Assembly (NCBI GenBank): GCA_016714905.1
Contig: JADKBW010000007.1
Coordinates: forward strand, 124,001-188,000
Source: Flavobacterium sp.
GTDB taxonomy: Bacteria > Bacteroidota > Bacteroidia > Flavobacteriales > Flavobacteriaceae
DNA: 64,000 bases
Direction: 5' to 3'
The notes below the pieces were generated by a model. The model had not been told where the DNA came from and searched no databases. It saw only the letters and a list, made by a program, of their open reading frames with translations. Every line of letters starts with the position of its first letter. The stretch's first letter is position 1. Shown here in pieces: positions 27,680 to 36,108 of this stretch. The position numbers and the translations under genes are program-made.

Positions 27680-27958
27680 ATGACTGCGATGAACGAAACG
27701 ATCATTAAGAAACAACTACAGCTTCTAAATAGTTGGAGTCATATTGACGATGCGATAGAAAAGAATTATTCATTTACGAATTTTGCAGAAGCATTGGCCT
27801 TTATCAATAAAGTAGGAGCGATAGCTGAAAAAATGAACCATCATCCGGAGTTGTTCAATGTCTATAATAAAGTAAAACTCCGATTAACGACACATGATGC
27901 CCATGGCATTACTCAAAAAGATTTTGATTTGGCTGCAGCTGTTGATGCTATCCCATAA
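27680..27958 (+). CDS. 4a-hydroxytetrahydrobiopterin dehydratase (PCD/DCoH)
   Basis: About 92 residues (or 89 from the second ATG at 27689). The active-site motif EKMNHHPELFNVYNKV, with the conserved HHPE, and LTTHDAHGITQKDFDLA identify pterin-4a-carbinolamine dehydratase. It recycles the pterin cofactor of aromatic amino acid hydroxylases. No hydroxylase gene is present in the window, so its partner must be elsewhere. Confidence 0.92.
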   Translation: MTAMNETIIKKQLQLLNSWSHIDDAIEKNYSFTNFAEALAFINKVGAIAEKMNHHPELFNVYNKVKLRLTTHDAHGITQKDFDLAAAVDAIP

Positions 27959-27961
27959 AAA

Positions 27962-27990
27962 AATCGCGTCCTAGATAAGACGCGATTCCA
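27962..27990. terminator. Bidirectional terminator between pterin dehydratase and DUF1761
   Basis: AATCGCGTC (27962-27970) pairs with GACGCGATT (27979-27987) over an 8-nt loop. An A-run precedes it and a T-rich stretch follows, so it can serve both convergent genes. Confidence 0.75.
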
Positions 27991-28006
27991 TTTTGTATTA
28001 GATCGT

Positions 28007-28489
28007 TTATTGCCAACCGCAAATGATGGCGCCCATAATCGTAAAGCAAACAGTCCAGAATCCTGCGGTTACCATGGTATACTTAAAACTTCTTCTTTCA
28101 TAGAGCGCATTTGTTCCGATTACTGGTAACACCAAGAGCAATCCAGTAATAAACCCATGTAAGGCTCCGTGCTTAAAGGTACGGAATGCATTACCGTAAT
28201 CTGCCATAAACTCAGCATAAGATGGTTTAGCAATCGTTGGATCACCGCCAACCATTCCTATTGCTCCAAATTGATGGATAACGAGCATCTGTAAAATAAG
28301 ACTCATTAAGAAAGCGTACAATAACGACAATCCAAAGATCATAGCCATATTGGCTCCTTTCATTTTTTCTTCTGTCATTCCTGATTCTTTCATCCAAATA
28401 GTTCCGAAAACTTTGGGATTGTACCAAATAAATCCGACCACTAAAGTCGAAAGCGCTGCCACTAATAATGCTAAAAAATTAATTTCCAT
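28007..28489 (-). CDS. DUF1761 domain membrane protein
   Basis: 160 residues with four hydrophobic segments. The N-terminus FIWYNPKVFGTIWMKESG is diagnostic of DUF1761, of unknown function. Converges with the pterin dehydratase gene. The upstream gap to the LRR gene is 233 nt. Confidence 0.82.
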   Translation of the reverse strand: MEINFLALLVAALSTLVVGFIWYNPKVFGTIWMKESGMTEEKMKGANMAMIFGLSLLYAFLMSLILQMLVIHQFGAIGMVGGDPTIAKPSYAEFMADYGNAFRTFKHGALHGFITGLLLVLPVIGTNALYERRSFKYTMVTAGFWTVCFTIMGAIICGWQ

Positions 28490-28644
28490 TATGATTTGTT
28501 TAATTGGTTAGGTAATCAAATGTACTTATTTTTTTATATGTGTCTTATTAATTTTTGCTTTTTTGTCATGATGTAGTTCATCGATTATGTATAAATCAAC
28601 TTTAATTATTGTAGGAAAAATATAGTAAAAAAAATGAAAAAGAT

Positions 28645-28677
28645 GCATTTCATCGATTTTATTTGCTCATTATCGAT
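28645..28677 (+). promoter_or_regulatory. Two-box ATCGA element upstream of the first LRR gene
   Basis: GCATTTCATCGAT and a second ATCGA box exactly 20 nt later, followed by GTTTAC at 28689-28694. It matches the element before gldK at 28 of 33 positions. It lies 45 nt before the LRR start codon. Confidence 0.5.
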
Positions 28678-28722
28678 AACCGATATAAGTTTACACCATC
28701 AATAAACGTAAAAACATTCATT

Positions 28723-29574
28723 ATGAAAACGATTACTACCTTATTCTTGTCTTTTGTTGCGACAGCATCGATGATGGCAAATATTTCTAACTCAGAAAAA
28801 GAGGCATTAGTAAAATTGTATAAAGCGACTAATGGAAGTCAGTGGACTAACAAATGGGATTTGAAAGCTTCTGAGACTACTTGGTATGGTGTTAAAATTC
28901 AAAATAATCAGGTTATTGGTTTGAATCTCTCAAACAATCATTTAGTAGGACAGTTGCCAGCGGAAATAGGTAACCTTGTTTACTTACAGCAATTGAACTT
29001 ATTTAAAAACGATATTTCAGGTTTGATTCCACATACGATTGGAAACTTAAAGCAGATGAAAAATTTGAACCTAGCGTTCAACAAATTGTCTGGTAAAATT
29101 CCAACATCACTTGGTCAAGCTACTGCTTTAATCTCGGTAGAAATGTTTATGAATCAATTGTCTGGTGAACTTCCAGCAGAGTTAGGAAACTTAAAAAACC
29201 TAAAAACCTTGTCTTTATTCAACAATGAATTGACTGGAAATATTCCAACGACAATCTACGACATGAAGTCTTTGAAAGTACTGTTATTAAATAGCAATAA
29301 ACTTACAGGTAGATTAGGCAGAGAAGTTGCGAATATGTCTTCACTTGAAAACCTGAGTTTATTCGAAAATAATATGGACGGTCAAGTCCCATTCGATTTA
29401 GAAAAATTGAATAATCTAAAAGAAATGAATATTTCATACAATATGTTTAGCGGATTGGTTTCTAAAAACCTCGCAAAACTAGACACACTTAACATGACCA
29501 TGATCAATGAAAAAGGATTGGCGGTCAACTTGCCAGTCGTTGATAAAAACTCAGCGTATGCAAATGAAGATTAA
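28723..29574 (+). CDS. Secreted leucine-rich repeat protein 1 (plant-type LRR)
   Basis: About 283 residues from the ATG at 28723 (MKTITTLFLSFVATASMMAN signal peptide). An N-terminal cap (EKEALVKLYKATNGSQWTNK, then WYGVK) precedes about seven 24-residue repeats of the form LxxLxLxxNxLxGxIPxxxxxL, the pattern usual in plant LRR proteins. A conserved tail (MINEKGLAVNLPVVDKN) ends the protein; no T9SS sorting domain is evident. LRR folds bind proteins or glycans; the ligand is unknown. The next gene is a close tandem paralogue. Confidence 0.85.
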   Translation: MKTITTLFLSFVATASMMANISNSEKEALVKLYKATNGSQWTNKWDLKASETTWYGVKIQNNQVIGLNLSNNHLVGQLPAEIGNLVYLQQLNLFKNDISGLIPHTIGNLKQMKNLNLAFNKLSGKIPTSLGQATALISVEMFMNQLSGELPAELGNLKNLKTLSLFNNELTGNIPTTIYDMKSLKVLLLNSNKLTGRLGREVANMSSLENLSLFENNMDGQVPFDLEKLNNLKEMNISYNMFSGLVSKNLAKLDTLNMTMINEKGLAVNLPVVDKNSAYANED

Positions 29575-29627
29575 TAATTAAAGTCAAAAACAAACTCAAA
29601 ACATCGTTACTTCTTAAACTCAAAATT

Positions 29628-30479
29628 ATGAAAAAATTTACCTTCCTCGTCCTGACGATATTATTGTCAACGCCGATCTTGGCAAGTGTTTCACTTCCAG
29701 AGAAAGATGCGCTAATCAAATTATATATTGCTACTAACGGAAGCCATTGGAAAACAAAATGGAATCTAGAAGAACCAGTTGAAAGATGGTTCGGAGTTAA
29801 AGTTAGTGATAGCAAGGTGATTTCGCTAGATCTTTCTAATAATAATTTGATTGGTGAACTGCCAAACGAATTAGGAAATCTGATCTACCTTCAAAAACTT
29901 AAATTAACTAGAAATGCAATCTCTGGCGTACTTCCACAATCAATTGGAAACATGAAAATGTTGAAGATATTGAACGTTTCTTTTAATAAATTGACAGGAA
30001 CAATTCCAACCGAAATTGGAGAAGTTAACGAATTGATACTTCTTGAGTTGTATATGAATAAACTCTCGGGCCAATTACCAAGTGAAATAGGAAATCTGAA
30101 AAAGCTAAAAAATTGTCGGTGTACAACAACGAATTGCAAGGAAGTCTTCCATTGTCATTGTATCAAATGAAATCGCTCAAGATTTTGCTTCTAAAACAGC
30201 AATAAATTTAGCGGTAGATTAGAGCCGGAAATTGCCAACTTATCGCAATTAGAGGTGTTCAGTTTGTTCGACAATAATATGGAAGGGCAAATACCATTCA
30301 ATCTAGAAAAGCTAAATAAACTGAAAGAAATGAACATCTCTTACAATATGTTTAACGGACCAGTTTCAAAGAATTTATCTAAAATGGATTCGCTCAACAT
30401 GACGATGCTCAATCAAGAGGGATTGGCAGTCAACCTAAAAGTGCTTGATAAAAATACAGCACTGACTAATGAAGATTAA
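29628..30479 (+). pseudogene. Secreted leucine-rich repeat protein 2, two compensating frameshifts
   Basis: Paralogue of the preceding LRR gene with the same layout (signal peptide MKKFTFLVLTILLSTPILA, cap, repeats, tail LNQEGLAVNLKVLDKN), about 283 residues if restored. The frame slips at the A-run 30107-30112, where one A appears to be missing. Between there and 30193-30197 the LRR text (LSVYNNELQGSLPLSLYQMK) is in another frame. An extra base at 30193-30197 then returns it to the original frame (SNKFSGRLEPEIANL). Paired minus-one and plus-one indels in A-runs fit read errors better than true decay. Confidence 0.8.
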
Positions 30480-30530
30480 AGAAAGTTTTTTTTATAGTTA
30501 ATAATTGTTTTGTAATTAAATTAATGGGTT

Positions 30531-30565
30531 AAAAACCACCAATGGGAATTGGTGGTTTTTTGTTT
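30531..30565 (+). terminator. Intrinsic terminator after the LRR pair
   Basis: AAAAACCACCAAT (30531-30543) pairs with ATTGGTGGTTTTT (30548-30560) around a 4-nt loop, then a T-tract. Confidence 0.85.
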
Positions 30566-30635
30566 TTTATACTTTCCTTGTGGATGTTGTTTAAAATGAG
30601 TTGATTGAAGCATTGACATTTTTTGACAAATTAAC

Positions 30636-30665
30636 TTGTGTTTATGATTTTAGGTTGTATATTTG
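30636..30665 (+). promoter_or_regulatory. Promoter of tRNA-fMet (TTG / TATATTTG)
   Basis: TTG at 30636-30638 and TATATTTG at 30658-30665 with a 19-nt spacer, an excellent match to the flavobacterial sigma-A consensus. The tRNA begins 12 nt further on. Confidence 0.65.
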
Positions 30666-30677
30666 CACTCGAAACAG

Positions 30678-30750
30678 CGCGGGATAGAGCAGTAGGCAGC
30701 TCGTCGGGCTCATAACCCGAAGGTCACAGGTTCGAGTCCTGTTCCCGCTA
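30678..30750 (+). tRNA. Initiator tRNA-fMet (anticodon CAT)
   Basis: Full cloverleaf: acceptor CGCGGGA / TCCCGCT, D stem GAGC / GCTC, anticodon stem TCGGG / CCCGA with CAT at 30711-30713, T stem ACAGG / CCTGT. Three features mark it as the initiator: position 1 (C) does not pair with position 72 (T), the 11-24 pair is A-U, and three G-C pairs stack in the anticodon stem. The encoded 3' end is ACTA, so CCA must be added after transcription. Confidence 0.93.
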
Positions 30751-30810
30751 CTAAGTAAGCCATTCAGCAATGAGTGGCTTTTTTTATATAATCACAGTGC
30801 GATCAAATTT

Positions 30811-31692
30811 ATGGAACATAAAGCAGGCTTCGTCAATATTATTGGAAACCCTAACGTAGGTAAATCAACACTCATGAATGCTTTTGTGGGAGAACGATTA
30901 TCTATCATCACTTCAAAAGCACAAACCACACGACACCGAATCTTAGGCATTGTCAACGGAGATGATTTTCAACTTATCTTGTCCGACACGCCTGGAATCA
31001 TCAAGCCAGCCTACGAGATGCAAGAATCGATGATGAACTTTGTCAAATCGGCTTTCGAAGATGCAGATATTTTAATTTATATGGTCGAGATTGGCGAACA
31101 AGATCTCAAAGACGAAGCGTTTTTCAATAAAATTATCCATGCAAAAATTCCAGTTTTGTTGCTCTTAAATAAAATCGACAATTCCAATCAAGAGCAGTTG
31201 GAAGAACAAGTTGCCTTTTGGTCCGCCAAAGTGCCCAATGCCGAAATCTTCCCAATCTCTGCCTTGAAAAACTTCAATGTTCCGGAAGTCTTCGCAAGAA
31301 TTATTGCGCTGTTGCCAGCCTCACCAGCCTATTATCCGAAAGATCAACTTACTGACAAACCAGAACGCTTTTTCGTCAACGAAACGATTCGCGAAAAAAT
31401 CTTATTGCACTATAATAAAGAAATTCCTTACGCCGTCGAAATCGAGACAGAAGAGTTTTTCGAAGACGAGAAAATCATACGAATTCGAGCACTAATTATG
31501 GTCGAGCGAGATACGCAAAAAGGCATCATTATCGGTCACAAAGGCGAAGCATTGAAACGCGTTGGAGTAGAAGCCCGCGCCGATTTAGAGAAATTCTTCG
31601 GTAAGCAAATTCACATCGAAATGTATGTGAAAGTCAATAAGAATTGGAGAAGCAACGTCAATCAACTCAAACGTTTCGGATATAATAATTAA
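30811..31692 (+). CDS. era: GTPase Era
   Basis: 293 residues. The G domain has G1 GNPNVGKST (residues 12-20), G3 DTPGI and G4 LNKID. The C-terminal KH domain is visible as IIIGHKGEALKRVGVEARAD. Era binds the 3' end of 16S rRNA and checks 30S assembly. Length normal. It stands between the initiator tRNA and repeat copy E. Confidence 0.97.
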   Translation: MEHKAGFVNIIGNPNVGKSTLMNAFVGERLSIITSKAQTTRHRILGIVNGDDFQLILSDTPGIIKPAYEMQESMMNFVKSAFEDADILIYMVEIGEQDLKDEAFFNKIIHAKIPVLLLLNKIDNSNQEQLEEQVAFWSAKVPNAEIFPISALKNFNVPEVFARIIALLPASPAYYPKDQLTDKPERFFVNETIREKILLHYNKEIPYAVEIETEEFFEDEKIIRIRALIMVERDTQKGIIIGHKGEALKRVGVEARADLEKFFGKQIHIEMYVKVNKNWRSNVNQLKRFGYNN

Positions 31693-31707
31693 ATTCCAAT
31701 AATTAAA

Positions 31708-31757
31708 TTCCAAATTCTATGTTCCTAGGTTTTGGAATTTGGAATTTGGAATTTCTT
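31708..31757. repeat. Inverted TTCCAAATT repeat after era
   Basis: AATTCCAAATTC and GAATTTGGAATT flank a loop of about 16 nt containing CTAGG, with extra GGAATTT units after it. It may serve as a terminator for era; no gene is present. Confidence 0.5.
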
Positions 31758-31774
31758 TTTTGAAATTTTCTGCT

Positions 31775-31893
31775 TTTGGGCGTGACCACAAGGGTCGGGC
31801 TATCCGTTACTATCTTTTGCGCCACCCGAGCGTAGCGAACGGAAGAAGTAAACACCGGCGCAAAAGGATAACCACTACTATCCCTCACGCAAA
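31775..31893 (+). repeat. Dispersed structured intergenic repeat, variant copy E (GGGCGTG...ACGCA ends)
   Basis: Begins TTTTGGGCGTGACC, ends TATCCCTCACGCA. The inner stem CTTTTGCGCC (31814-31823) pairs perfectly with GGCGCAAAAG (31857-31866). It shares the core CTATCCGTTACTATC and AAAAGGAT with copies A-D but has different ends. The minus-strand gene starts its 3' end 12 nt later. Confidence 0.65.
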
Positions 31894-31904
31894 CATCCAT
31901 CGTC

Positions 31905-32396
31905 CTATTTTAAAATTTTTTGAAACAATGCTTCCAATTCATCCATCTGTCCATAGCCATTAGAACGAATTTGCCTTGCAATAAAATAGAGCAAGAACCA
32001 AACAACTACCATTAAAACCATCACCAACAAATCCATAGCAAATGGTTGTTTCAAGGTGAGATTAGAATACAAGATCATTCCAAAAATGATAAAGACTCCC
32101 GCCACCAAAAAATGCAAGAACATAAAGAAAGTCCATAGTGTTTGCGCTGGGCCAAAAAGTCCGCGTATGTGCGTATGATTCTCTTTTGATTCCAATTCAA
32201 TGTGTAGATGTGGTGACCAATACTGTCTTTTTTCTCCAATAACATTCATCCAAATGTGATCGTCGCAGACCGAAATCTTAAAATCACCCGACACTTTTTG
32301 AGCATAATCCTCAAATTTTTTCCGCACTAAACTAATTTCTTCTGCAACATCTTGATAAAAACGCAAGCGAAGACGAACGTTATTTGAAGCTTCCAT
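31905..32396 (-). CDS. Hypothetical membrane protein
   Basis: 163 residues. The first 90 are soluble with a hydrophilic core (HIWMNVIGEKRQYWSPHLHIE), followed by two close membrane helices (about 88-110 and 118-140) and a short cytoplasmic tail ending DELEALFQKILK. I do not recognise a characterised family. It is a single gene on the minus strand, divergent from the secreted nuclease, so it probably has its own promoter in 32397-32460. Confidence 0.65.
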   Translation of the reverse strand: MEASNNVRLRLRFYQDVAEEISLVRKKFEDYAQKVSGDFKISVCDDHIWMNVIGEKRQYWSPHLHIELESKENHTHIRGLFGPAQTLWTFFMFLHFLVAGVFIIFGMILYSNLTLKQPFAMDLLVMVLMVVVWFLLYFIARQIRSNGYGQMDELEALFQKILK

Positions 32397-32460
32397 AACT
32401 ATTTTTTTTTACCAGTTATTTATTTCTTTTCTCTGTCTAATGTAGTAAATAAATACGTGT

Positions 32461-32489
32461 TTTTGAAAATAAATTCACGCATAACTTTG
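32461..32489 (+). promoter_or_regulatory. Probable promoter of the secreted nuclease (TTTTG / TAACTTTG)
   Basis: TTTTG at 32461-32465 and TAACTTTG at 32482-32489 fit the TTG / TAnnTTTG pattern, with a slightly short spacer of 16 nt. The leader to the ATG at 32599 would be about 100 nt. Confidence 0.4.
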
Positions 32490-32598
32490 TCATCGAGATG
32501 CCAAACAGTTTTATTCGTATGTTTGCTACAATTAACAAAAGGTGTAGAAAATCTGCAGCAAAATTTGTAGCAAAATAACTACAGAAAAACCAATTCTT

Positions 32599-34278
32599 AT
32601 GCAAAAATTGACCAGAATGCTGATACTGGTAATCCTTTGGGGTTTCAGCACCAACCTCTTAACTGCGCAAACCACAATTCTCGACCAGAGCTTACTTACC
32701 CAACAAAGCTTCGATACGTTTAGTGCTTTTAGTGTTACAGGTTCTCAATCATGGGTCAATAGCTCGCAATATGGCGCCGTCTGTAGTGGTTATGTAGCAG
32801 GTCAAAGTTATGAAAACGAAGATTGGCTAATCAGTCCAGCCATGAACCTAAGTCAAATAGAAAATGTTAATCTGACTTTCCGACATACTCGAGGCAGTGG
32901 ATCTGTATTAAATGTGGGTGTAGCTGAAGGATGGTACAAGGTGTTTGCTACAGCCGATTATACTGGTGATCCGACAACCACACAATGGGTTGAATTAGCT
33001 GGATTCAACCAAGACATCCCAGTCGCATGGCAATATGTAGCTTCGGGGCAGCTATTGATACCCGATGAGGTTAAGACAGAAAATACACGAATAGCTTTCC
33101 GATATTTGAGCGCTGCCGGCCAAAGCGCCACTTGGGAGATCAAAAATGTAAAAGTTACTGGCGGACCTCCGGGAGTCGACCCGAATCCAGGTGTTTTCAA
33201 AATCACCAATTGGAACACGGAATGGCTGGGTTGCACACAATTCGGACCCTTCGACGAATCGCTCCAAATTAGCAACGTCGCCTCGGCTATGTTGGAAATG
33301 AATTCAGATATATATTGCCTTCAGGAGGTCTCTAATACAGTTGCCAATCCGTCTATCGAAACCCTTGTTTCATTTTTAGGAAGTGATCAATGGGGAGGCA
33401 GTATCGCTCCCAGCAATACTGGCGATTGCTCCCAACGGCAAGGTATCATCTATAAGAAATCGAAAGTAGAGTTGGTGAGTTCAGAAGAATTAAGTAATGG
33501 TGTTCCTGGGCAAGGGAATTCTTATTATTACAATTGGGCTAGTGGTCGCTTTCCTGCGCTCTATAATGTGAATCTACTGGCCGGAAGCACCATCATTCCC
33601 GTATCGCTAGTCAATATCCACGCTAAATCTGAAGACGGAAATGCGATGAGTTACACCCGTAGATTGGGAGGTTCGCAAGGTCTCAAAACAATACTCGACT
33701 TAGCAACATTTAATTCAAGAAACCTTGTCATTATTGGTGATTTCAACGATTATCTCAACGGGACAACCAGTGCGGCTTGCGCTTGCACAGATTCACCTTT
33801 TAAAAATTTTGTAGATGATCAAGCTAATTATAGTCCCATAACCCAAAATTTAACCAACATTTCTGGAACTTCGCCGATTATTGAGCATATCATTCTTTCA
33901 AACGAGTTGTCTGGAAATGTAATTTCCAATAGCGTTACTCGAGAGTTTGCCGTGACGCAAAGTATTACCAATTTTAATTTTACAACTTCCAACCACATTC
34001 CGGTAAGTGCTACGCTTCAATTTTCTTTGCTAGGTAATTCCCAATTTTTGCCCGAAAGTGACAGTTCCTTGTCAATTTATCCGAATCCTGTAAAAGACCA
34101 TCTTACGTTTGATGTCACTGGAATTAATGACAATACCAGTATAACAATACACGATTTGCAAGGCAGACAAATACAGTATGAAAAGTTAAGTGCTAATTCA
34201 GTTAGCGTGGCCGCTTTACCTGCTGGCATCTATCTCCTAAAAGTCGGTAATTACTGTGCAAAATTTGTAAAAGAATAG
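32599..34278 (+). CDS. T9SS-exported endonuclease/exonuclease/phosphatase-family protein
   Basis: 559 residues. Signal peptide (cleavage near LLTAQT, residue 24), then a choice-of-anchor-J-like beta domain (SWVNSSQYGAVCSGYVAGQS through LTFRHTRGSG). A DNase-I-like domain follows with SDIYCLQEVSN, SLVNIHAKSEDGN, VIIGDFNDYLNG and SNHIPVSAT, covering the catalytic Glu, Asp/Asn and His positions. The C-terminus (LSIYPNPVKDHLTFDV to LLKVGNYCAKFVKE) is a type A T9SS sorting domain. It is likely an extracellular nuclease or phosphodiesterase exported by the GldKLMN system. Confidence 0.88.
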   Translation: MQKLTRMLILVILWGFSTNLLTAQTTILDQSLLTQQSFDTFSAFSVTGSQSWVNSSQYGAVCSGYVAGQSYENEDWLISPAMNLSQIENVNLTFRHTRGSGSVLNVGVAEGWYKVFATADYTGDPTTTQWVELAGFNQDIPVAWQYVASGQLLIPDEVKTENTRIAFRYLSAAGQSATWEIKNVKVTGGPPGVDPNPGVFKITNWNTEWLGCTQFGPFDESLQISNVASAMLEMNSDIYCLQEVSNTVANPSIETLVSFLGSDQWGGSIAPSNTGDCSQRQGIIYKKSKVELVSSEELSNGVPGQGNSYYYNWASGRFPALYNVNLLAGSTIIPVSLVNIHAKSEDGNAMSYTRRLGGSQGLKTILDLATFNSRNLVIIGDFNDYLNGTTSAACACTDSPFKNFVDDQANYSPITQNLTNISGTSPIIEHIILSNELSGNVISNSVTREFAVTQSITNFNFTTSNHIPVSATLQFSLLGNSQFLPESDSSLSIYPNPVKDHLTFDVTGINDNTSITIHDLQGRQIQYEKLSANSVSVAALPAGIYLLKVGNYCAKFVKE

Positions 34279-34324
34279 ATAAACTTACGCTCTGCCTTTT
34301 AAGTAAGTAGCATGAATTAAGAAA

Positions 34325-34353
34325 GAGAGTCTCCATTGGGACTCTTTTTTTCG
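34325..34353 (+). terminator. Probable terminator after the secreted nuclease
   Basis: Short hairpin GAGTC (34327-34331) / GACTC (34340-34344) followed directly by a T-tract. Confidence 0.55.
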
Positions 34354-34486
34354 TTTTGGGCGTGTTCGCCGCGGCGAACGGGTTTTCCGCACTCGCTTTT
34401 TTACGCTGAACGACAGCGAAAAATGAGCTCAATCGAGGCGCAGCCGAACAGAGCGAAGCTAAACAAGGCGTAAACCCCTAACGCAT
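34354..34486 (+). repeat. Dispersed intergenic repeat, variant copy F
   Basis: Begins CGTTTTGGGCGTG and ends ACCCCTAACGCA, the same ends as copy E, with a GC-rich interior. Internal words GCGAACG and CGCTTTTTTACGC / GCGAAAAATGAG give partial inverted repeats. It and copy C occupy most of the 443-nt gap before der. Confidence 0.5.
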
Positions 34487-34520
34487 CTCGGAAGAGTAGT
34501 CGCTTTCAATTTTAATCAGT

Positions 34521-34636
34521 TGTCCTAGCCCCGATAGAAGGGAAAATCCTTTTTTGTTGCAAAAGAAATCCCTTCAATTTAATACCGATGAAACAACAAC
34601 AAAAAAGATTGGAATGATAGCGGGAATAAGCTCCCA
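34521..34636 (-). repeat. Dispersed structured intergenic repeat, copy C (inverted)
   Basis: Reverse-oriented copy: GTCCTAGCCCCGATAG at the left, GCGGGAATAAGCTCCC at the right. The inner stem CTTTTTTGTTG (34549-34559) pairs with CAACAAAAAAG (34597-34607), again a different stem that keeps pairing. Confidence 0.8.
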
Positions 34637-34692
34637 AAAAAACTCTTAATCATAGCGACTCGCAACCTTAGCAACTTAGTACCTTTTTTACC

Positions 34693-34700
34693 TACCTTTG
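34693..34700 (+). promoter_or_regulatory. Probable -7 box (TACCTTTG) of der
   Basis: TACCTTTG followed by C matches TAnnTTTG; it lies 21 nt before the der ATG at 34722. Confidence 0.4.
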
Positions 34701-34721
34701 CGCAATATTTCAAAAAGCATT

Positions 34722-36032
34722 ATGAATAACATTGTTGCCATAGTCGGAAGACCCAACGTAGGAAAATCAACCCTTTTTAATCGGTTGATTCAGAGAAGAG
34801 AAGCCATCGTAGATTCGGTTTCGGGTGTGACCCGCGATCGTAATTACGGAAAAAGCGAATGGAATGGAAAAGAGTTTTCTGTTATTGATACTGGCGGTTA
34901 TATTCGCGGTTCTGACGATGTCTTTGAAGCGGAAATCCGCAAGCAAGTTGAACTCGCCATCGACGAAGCCGACGTAATCATTTTTGTAACCGACGTGGAA
35001 GAAGGTATCACACCCATGGACGAAGCCGTAGCAAAATTATTACGAAAAGTGACCAAACCGGTTTTATTGGCAGTCAATAAAGTTGATAATGCGATGCGTG
35101 AAAAAGACGCCATCGAATTTTATAATTTAGGATTGGGTGATTATTACACCTTTGCTAGTATTTCTGGTAGCGGAACGGGAGATTTGCTAGATGCCCTAAT
35201 CGAAGCTTTTCCAATCAAACCAGAACCTACACAAGAAGAAATTGAGTTGCCTCGTTTTGCAGTGGTTGGTCGACCAAACGCTGGAAAATCGAGTTTTATC
35301 AATGCCTTAATTGGTAAAGAACGATTTATGGTAACGGATATCGCCGGAACAACTCGCGATGCCATCGATACCAAATTTGACCGATTTGGGTTTGAGTTCA
35401 ACTTGGTCGACACTGCGGGAATCCGTCGTAAAGCCAAAGTAAAAGAAGATCTCGAATTCTATTCGGTAATGCGCTCGGTTCGTGCGATTGAGCATGCCGA
35501 TGTTTGTATCCTAATTATTGATGCGACACGCGGATTTGAAGGGCAAGATCAAAGTATATTTTGGTTGGCAGAGAAAAATAGAAAAGGCGTTGTTATCTTG
35601 GTCAACAAATGGGATTTGGTCGAAAAAGACACCATGTCGACGCGAGATTATGAAGAAAAAATCCGCAAAGAACTCATGCCATTTACCGACGTGCCTATCT
35701 TGTTTGTGTCCGCTTTAACGAAGCAAAGACTTTTGAAAGCACTAGAAACAACAGTTCAAGTTTTTGAAAACAGAAAGCAACATATCGCGACGTCAAAATT
35801 TAATGACTATATGCTAAAAGTCATCGAAGGTTATCCGCCGCCAGCATTAAAAGGAAAATATGTAAAAATTAAATATTGCATGCAATTGCCAACACCAACA
35901 CCACAGTTTGTGTTTTTTGCCAATTTGCCGCAGTATGTCAAAGAAGCTTACAAACGTTTCTTAGAAAATAAGATTCGTGAAAACTGGGATTTTTCAGGAG
36001 TTCCGATTGATATCTATATCCGAGAGAAATAA
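34722..36032 (+). CDS. der: Ribosome biogenesis GTPase Der (EngA)
   Basis: 436 residues from the ATG at 34722 (MNNIVAIVGRPNVGKSTLFN); an upstream TTG lies in the promoter and is not used. There are two G domains in tandem: the first with GRPNVGKST, DTGGY and VNKVD, the second with GRPNAGKSS, DTAGI and VNKWDL. A C-terminal KH-like domain follows (KIKYCMQLPTPTPQFVFF). Der acts in 50S subunit assembly. Full length. Confidence 0.96.
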   Translation: MNNIVAIVGRPNVGKSTLFNRLIQRREAIVDSVSGVTRDRNYGKSEWNGKEFSVIDTGGYIRGSDDVFEAEIRKQVELAIDEADVIIFVTDVEEGITPMDEAVAKLLRKVTKPVLLAVNKVDNAMREKDAIEFYNLGLGDYYTFASISGSGTGDLLDALIEAFPIKPEPTQEEIELPRFAVVGRPNAGKSSFINALIGKERFMVTDIAGTTRDAIDTKFDRFGFEFNLVDTAGIRRKAKVKEDLEFYSVMRSVRAIEHADVCILIIDATRGFEGQDQSIFWLAEKNRKGVVILVNKWDLVEKDTMSTRDYEEKIRKELMPFTDVPILFVSALTKQRLLKALETTVQVFENRKQHIATSKFNDYMLKVIEGYPPPALKGKYVKIKYCMQLPTPTPQFVFFANLPQYVKEAYKRFLENKIRENWDFSGVPIDIYIREK

Positions 36033-36108
36033 TTTTGTAGGAATTTTTTTCTTTCACACTAAATACCGAATTTCGTTGTTATTAATAAAATAGCAACGAA
36101 ATTTTTTT

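Noticed and set aside
32451..32470. Third TACGTA-type site before the secreted nuclease
   Set aside because: ATACGTGTTTTTGAAAA shares only the left part with the elements at 53031 and 62639; too weak to count.
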